Origin: Coprinus comatus
Taxonomy: Eukaryota > Basidiomycota > Agaricomycetes > Agaricales > Agaricaceae
DNA length: 64,000 bases
Direction: 5' to 3'
Assembly (NCBI GenBank): GCA_034638255.1
Contig: JAWPGT010000005.1
Coordinates: 620,001 to 684,000 of the forward strand
The position numbers and the translations under genes are program-made. The first letter of the stretch is position 1, and each line of letters begins with the position of its first letter. Positions 58,363 to 64,000 of the stretch are shown here, in pieces. The notes under the pieces are model-generated. The model saw only the letters and a list, made by a program, of their open reading frames with translations, had not been told where the DNA came from and ran no database searches.

Positions 58363-60933
58363 ATGACAAGTTACGCGCGAGAGGAGTATGCCTCTCTACG
58401 CTCACCTCTAAATGATGCTTTCGAACATTCACAACATTCATCTCATGATTCTGAAGAATCTTTGCGTGCACTTGAAGTAGCAGATGGACCTGCTCCGTCA
58501 AGTTCAGGGAGATACAACCGGTACGCGAATATCCTGGACGTGCGTGGTGTCGAACTAATATCTTGTGTATAGAGCTCGCTCATATTCCATCTCTGGATTT
58601 AACTTCCAGCAAGACTTGGTACATTACTCGCTTCCGAGTCGTATTCATCGGTTCTCTCAGCTCATCTGACTTTGAGATAGTTGCCGCTGAGCTCTAGTGT
58701 AACAGAACCTATAATTACACGTGGGGATGGAGAGAAAAGTATTGGCCTAATAAACGGTGAATAAAATGAGTAAATGTGGTCATCTAAAAATGGGCTAATG
58801 GTGGATCAAAGGTATCGCCCTATGTGTCGGTCTACAGGTGCCTTTTCATCTAACATAATTACCTACAAATCATTGACCATAGTTTTGGAAGCTAGATTGG
58901 CTCTGGAATATTGTATGTTGTTGTCTGTTCAACAGGCGCTTTTGACAAAATGGAAAATACAGTTCTTCCCCAGGAATTGTTGTAGCTAATACGAATACGG
59001 TTGGAGCAAGTCTAGTGGTGTGGCTATTATCTGGTATACTAGCCTGGACTGGTGCAAGTAGCTTCGCTGAGCTGGGATCTGCTATACCCCAAAACGGCGG
59101 AGCTCAAGCTTACCTTCAATATGCGTATGGCCCACTAGTTTCCTATTTGTTCGCCTGGACGGCAATTATTGCTTTGAAGCCCGGTAAGTCTACCTCTATC
59201 TTCATCATTCAGTCGCTTATTTCGTTTAGGCAGTAATGCTGTCATTAGTTTGATTTTTGCTGAATACATGAATAGATTATTCATGAGCCATGCTCACGAT
59301 GAGGTATCACCAGATGATATTCCACAATGGGCGATTAAACTCACTGCAGTGGGGGCGGTCCTTGTGGTCACAGTTCTATGCATCGCGGCCCGAAAACTTG
59401 GAACGCGAGTTGCTGTCGTTTTCACAGCAGTGAAAGTATGTGTAAATATTTGTATAGTAACATTCTCCTTTCTCATGACATACATTCTAGATTGTGGCGT
59501 TGGTACGTGAAAATCAGCTTCCCTGTATCACACTGATTTAATATCCAAATTAGATCTTTGTGATCACACTGGGTATTATCCAGCTCATTCGTGGAAAAGC
59601 GACCCCCTCATTTCACGAGCCATTGTTTGAGGGTTCCACGACAAGCCCTGCTGCATATTCCCTGGCCCTTTACTCTGGACTATGGGCATTTGATGGCTGG
59701 GATCAAGCCAACTATGTTGGGGGTGAAATCAAGCACCCCGAACGGAATATACCACGGGCGATTCATTCAAGCATGGCAATTGTTACCGTGAGCGAATTAC
59801 AGCAAAAGGAGGAATGCTCTAATCCAGCCTCGTAGTTGTTATTCTTGCTAGCAAATATGTCATACTTCGTCGTACTAGATAAAGTAAGATCTTCGTGACG
59901 TCTAAATCGATTTTCAACTAAATATATAACTTCTTAGAATCTTGTTGGTATGAGCAATACCGTGGCACTGGATTTCGGACGAGCCCTGTTTGGACGCATC
60001 GGTGGGACCTTGTTTGCGTTTATGGTTGCATTCTCCTGTTTCGGAGCTCTCAATGGTACCTTTCCCTCATTGGTTAGGCGTTACCCTGAATCTAATGGCG
60101 ATTTAGGCGCATTTTTCACATCTTCCCGACTTGTATATGCTGCTGGTCGCGAGAAGTTCTTACCATCTGTATTCGGAAAACTCCATTCAACTAGGAAAAC
60201 CCCTTTGAATGCATCGCTCTTACAAGCTGTTATCACTATCTCTTTTATACTAATTGGTGGAGGATTCCGCTCCTTAATCAACTTCTCTGTTGTAGCCTCC
60301 TGGGCTTTCTACTTCTTGACGGTAAATACAACACTCGATTATTTTCCTTTCGTATCCAAATTGACACAATGCCAGGTTCTTGGCTTAGTGATTCTACGAG
60401 TGAAAGAACCACTTCTGGAGAGGTAGGTGTTAAGCGTTTTGAGTGCTACCTATCATGATATACTAATATTTGTTAAGGCCATATAAGACGTGGATTACTA
60501 CTCCGTTAATTTTTTGTGCTGTGAGTACAATGTAGCCTACCATAGTAACATGGGTTGAAAACTTTCAGGTTGCCCTATTTTTACTCTGTATGCCAGTGAT
60601 TGCCGCTCCTCTAGAAGCAATGGCAGTTTGTGGTATGTGCTCGATTATGACCTTCATATTATAATGAGTATTTACATGACCTTAGGTTTTGTCTTTGCTG
60701 GCATTCCAGTGTACTATATTACCCAAAAGCACGAAGAGCAGCCCCGTGCCGTCTGTGAGTAACCATCTTGATTCTCATGTAATGACCGATTTGTTGAGAT
60801 TATTTTTTTAGCATGGATGAAGTCACTCTTTGCACGTGTCAGAGGAAGATCGGCCGCGGACGATGGTTGGGTGGCTATCTCGACAGAAGCTGATGAAACG
60901 ATAGAGATGATGGAAGGTCGGACTCGTAGATGA
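58363..60933 (+). CDS. LAT-family amino-acid transporter (APC superfamily, SLC7-like)
   Basis: Start ATG at 58363. The cytosolic N-terminus is Ser-rich. Membrane segment 1 is assembled from several tiny exons: 58812-58837 (26 nt, I-A-L-C-V-G-L-Q), 58896-58912 (17 nt, I-G-S-G-I-F) and 58963 onward (S-S-P-G-I-V-V). This reconstructs the unwound substrate-binding helix with G-S-G-I-F. Later come S-F-A-E-L-G, W-A-F-D-G-W-D-Q-A-N-Y-V, and F-F-T-S-S-R-L-V-Y-A-A-G-R-E. About 12 helices are expected. The family moves large neutral amino acids; in yeast-like fungi members such as Mup1 take up methionine. The C-terminus has a short acidic tail and ends at TGA 60931-60933. Substrate not determinable from sequence. 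Some internal splice sites were not fully phased. Confidence 0.88.
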
Positions 60934-61412
60934 TTGACGCATACTATAATGATCCGTGACGCTATTAATCCTGTACCCATACCATAATCACGATGTTCGC
61001 TTTTTTGGGTTTCGGTACAAAACTGGCCTATGATTTACTTTTCTAGCTTACAGTAACTGTTGTAGAACGTTCCCTCGTGGTGACACACATAGGGTTTATC
61101 ATTTATAAATCCAAGCATTCAACAGTCTATCATTGGTTGCTATGTTTCGCAAGTAATGGACATACACACAGTCATCAAGTGATTTCGATGGCGTGATTAC
61201 ATTTGTGACTATTCTAAGTGATCTGCTTGGTAAACCGAGGTTTCTATGGATAAACTAGTAAATACATATATAAGTGGGTTGGCCATAGTCCGCGATCATC
61301 ATCATTCTTATCTCTCTATTTATCCGTAAGGCAGCTCCTTCGTGCATACTAGCGGTGAACTCACACACACGTTACAGACACTTAGTCCTCGCTTTTATTG
61401 GCTTAAGTTAAC
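60934..61412. promoter_or_regulatory. Intergenic region upstream of ATX1
   Basis: 480 bp between the transporter stop and the ATX1 start. It holds the transporter terminator and ATX1 promoter. No exon or clear metal-response motif is identifiable. Confidence 0.45.
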
Positions 61413-61870
61413 ATGTCTGTGAGTACTAGCGTTGATGTTGCATACCATGTAGAATATATGTTGATAATAAATCATAGGAACTTCTTCACAAGTACAAGTT
61501 CGATGTCAAGGTATTCCGATTCCCGATATCAACAATAATACACGAACTTACGCCAATGATCGCGTAGATGACTTGTGGTGGTTGCTCAGGAGCCGTCACT
61601 CGTGTTCTTAAGAAGGCGCAGGGTGAGGGCGGTGAGTGACACCCCTCTTGCGACGTTGTGATATTTAAATATTCGATTTACCTTAGCCGTCTCCGACTTC
61701 TCGGTCTCTTTGGATACTCAGGAGGTTTTAGTGACCTCTAGGTTGCCTTATGACGATGTTTTGGGTAGGATTGCTAAGACTGGGAAGGAGGTATGCGGTT
61801 CATATCTTGGATTGTGTTGACTGTATCTGATAAGATCCTTCAGGTTCGATCTGGAACTACCATTGAGTGA
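61413..61870 (+). CDS. ATX1: Copper metallochaperone ATX1
   Basis: Five exons encode about 77 residues. The first coding exon is only ATGTCT (61413-61418), joined to E-L-L-H-K-Y-K-F-D-V-K. The third carries the copper-binding M-T-C-G-G-C (MxCxxC) motif, followed by S-G-A-V-T-R-V-L-K-K. Then come V-S-L-D-T-Q-E-V-L-V and I-A-K-T-G-K-E, completing the beta-alpha-beta-beta-alpha-beta heavy-metal-associated fold. Atx1 takes Cu(I) from plasma-membrane import to the Ccc2 copper ATPase at the Golgi, feeding multicopper oxidases and laccases. The last exon, V-R-S-G-T-T-I-E, ends at TGA 61868-61870. Size and motif order match the family closely. Confidence 0.93.
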
Positions 61871-62611
61871 ACTTGATAGACCCTAAATATGAGTATGTTG
61901 TTATGGAATGTGGAATATCGCATTTGGTCACATATAAAACTGTGAAAATAATTTATTCTGGACCCCGTTGTGATTGTGGTATTCCCACTCTCTGTCTCAA
62001 ATACACATAATGCAGTAGATTCAGAGAGGGTGAATGGGGTAGAAATAAGTCTAAGAGTACATGATCCGTAACCCGTTATGATCAGTGGGTCCTAGCGTTC
62101 AGTACATGAACGCTGAGCTTTCCCATTTGCGCTTGTCGAATGTTGTAACTTTGGTTGTTTCTTGCTATCTATCTCATTTTCGTACGGTTAAAGAGCTCTT
62201 ACTGAAGAATAAAAACAGCCTGAGAAAAGAGTTCCCGAGGAGGCGTCGTATCCACATCTGCATCTCCAATGTCTAAGCTTTTTCTCACAAGAATCGTCTG
62301 AAAGGATATTTCGGACGTTCGGAACGATGGAAACATTTATTTCGCTATTGTTAGTGGCAGATGGAGCTGTTTATTATTTATATGCGCCATTTCCTCGGAG
62401 ATTGGAGTGTACAGAAAGTATTCTAACATATAACACACAAACTCTGTGTGGTAGGTTTAAACTTTACGTTGCGCGTGCAAGTTATTCTTGAGTTGTTCAG
62501 GGCTGGCTTGTTTTGGACTGATCACCTAACCGCATCTTCAAGACGTCGTCACGAATTCTCTCAGCTCTTAGGCCTTTGTGCCTCAATAATAATTTCAAAA
62601 GACAATCTCGA
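61871..62611. other. Intergenic region between ATX1 and TRM1
   Basis: 740 bp with no recognised gene. It holds the ATX1 3' flank and the TRM1 promoter. A plus-strand frame at 62085-62276 has no recognisable product. Confidence 0.45.
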
Positions 62612-64000
62612 ATGGCAGCATCAACATCAGCTGAAAAAATCCAAGTTCCAGATGGCTTTCGATTGCATACCGAAAATAGCTCGCATATATTACTCTCTGC
62701 AAATGATGCATTCTTGAATCCTGTCCAGGAATTTAATCGTGATATTAGCGTCGCTTGTATTAGGACATGGAGTGAGCATTTGAATAGAGCAAAAGAGGAA
62801 AAGTGGAAGAAAGCACAAGAGCGAAAGGCAGCAAAGAGTCGGAATCCAAATAAGAAATTGAAAGGTATGTTTGGTTGGATTGCTTCGTTTTGTAAAGCTG
62901 AAAGTAATAGTAGAGAAGATGGAAAGCCCATTTCCACGGTTACAGTTGAAGGGGAGGGTGATAAAACTACTACTCAAGAAATTCAACCTAAACCAGAAGT
63001 GCGTCGCTATAGTTTTCCTTGTTTTAGTTGCATCCGTAGTAACGTTGTTTTAGCCTTCTTATCATCCGTACGAATTCGTTCTTCTGGAGGCGCTTTCAGC
63101 GACCGGGTTACGTTCAATTCGCTACGCCAAAGAAATTCCTCTGCTCAAGTTAGTCGTTTCACCGTGTTGGATTGTCACCCTCTCATTCCATATAGATATG
63201 TTATTGCAAACGACTTGTCCGACGCTGCAACGGCTACAATGAGAAGGAATGTAGAACTGAACGGACTAGGTCCAAAGGAGGAACCAAATGTTGATACTAC
63301 GCTTCCTCCAAAGATGACTGCAGGAAAAGTTCGTGTCAATGAAGGAGATGCTTGGTGTGCCATTCTTCTATTTCATTATATACAAAACGTTCTTATTCAT
63401 TACAACAGCACACTCATGTATAACCACCGGGAAGAAAAAAATAGGGTTGATGTGGTGGACCTCGACCCATATGGAACAGCTGCACCTTTCCTCGATGCTG
63501 CTGTGCAAAGTGTCAATGACGGAGGTGAGACTCATGGTGATAGGTACTAGCAAGTCCTATAGATCTGACTTTTATATCAGGTTTGCTTTGCGTCACTTGC
63601 ACTGATCTTGCCGTTCTCGCCACAACCAACTACCCTGAAAAATGGTGCGTCAATCTTGAATGAAGGGATCTAGTTACAAACCAAAACATTGCCTAGTTTC
63701 TCTAACTATGGTGGCGTATCAGTTAAGGCTGAGTATGGACACGAGGCGGTGGGTCGTTACTGTTAATTTGAGGTGTCGTCCTGACTAACCCACCGTTATC
63801 AGGCACTCCGGCTCGTCCTACACTCGTTATCCACAACAGCTGCACGTTATGGTCGCTATATTGAACCATTGCTATCTCTCTCCATTGACTTTTATGTTCG
63901 CGTTTTCGTTCGTGTTCGAACTGGTGCAATGGGAACGAAAAAGGCACTTACGTTAGTATGAAGCCTGGCCAATTCAGATATTGAATTAACGACCTCCTTT
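62612..64000 (+). CDS. TRM1: tRNA (guanine26-N2)-dimethyltransferase TRM1 (5' part)
   Basis: Start ATG at 62612; the gene continues past the right edge. The opening [11 protein letters not shown] and N-P-V-Q-E-F-N-R-D are the typical Trm1 N-terminus. After a linker, the S-adenosylmethionine-binding region appears: [15 protein letters not shown] (visible once the intron starting GTGCG at about 63000 is removed), then V-I-A-N-D-L-S. The motif IV equivalent D-L-D-P-Y-G-T and T-C-T-D-L-A-V-L follow, then Y-G-H-E-A-A-L-R. Trm1 methylates G26 of many nuclear and mitochondrial tRNAs. The 3' third, including its zinc-binding end, is outside the window. Confidence 0.92.

Overview
This window is nuclear DNA from a filamentous fungus, most probably a mushroom-type basidiomycete (Agaricomycotina). 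The evidence is the gene content (fungal conventional kinesin, KRE2-type mannosyltransferases, NUR1, ATX1, DPM2), the high density of 45-65 nt GT-AG introns in almost every gene, and very tight gene packing on both strands. I see no operons, phage, insertion sequences, CRISPR or intact transposons. Gene models were built by hand from reading frames, splice consensus and phase. Where every exon was traced, the summed exon lengths are divisible by three, with one informative exception (kinesin-5).

Layout. 1-12 kb: the first codons of a mitochondrial Phe-tRNA synthetase (-), a membrane coiled-coil protein (-), a NUR1-like nuclear rim protein (+), an intron-containing tRNA-Ile(UAU) (-), a soluble ABC ATPase (-), TOM40 (-), and two tandem GT15 alpha-1,2-mannosyltransferases (+). 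12-27 kb: PIK1 PI4-kinase (-) sharing a 75 bp divergent promoter with OST3 (+), SEC16 (-), and a Pumilio/PUF RNA-binding protein (-) with 1.65 kb of apparently non-coding DNA upstream. 27-42 kb: kinesin-1 (-), ELF1 (-), kinesin-5 (+), VPS55 (+), TRS120 (-), DPM2 (+). 42-54 kb: a very large protein with tandem C1 zinc-binding modules (-), a DUF4211 protein (+), TAF13 (+), an RRM protein (-). 54-64 kb: a kinase-like protein (+), NSRP1/CCDC55 (-), exosome MTR3 (+), a LAT-type amino-acid transporter (+), ATX1 (+), and TRM1 (+), which runs off the end.

Functionally this is a housekeeping region. Eight genes act in the ER-Golgi-endosome route: two GT15 enzymes, PIK1, OST3, SEC16, VPS55, TRS120 and DPM2. 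Dolichol-phosphate-mannose supply (DPM2), N-glycan transfer (OST3), COPII exit (SEC16), TRAPPII tethering (TRS120), Golgi PI4P (PIK1) and Golgi mannosylation (GT15) are successive steps for a secreted glycoprotein. Their proximity may simply be chance.

The most notable observations are: microexons of 6 and 10 nt conserved in both GT15 paralogs, an 11-nt microexon in kinesin-1, and a 17-nt one in the transporter; a single-base frameshift in an otherwise intact kinesin-5; the giant tandem-C1 protein with no function I can name; and three perfect CACGTG boxes within 45 bp of a divergent promoter. I found nothing that amounts to a new multi-gene defence or mobile system.
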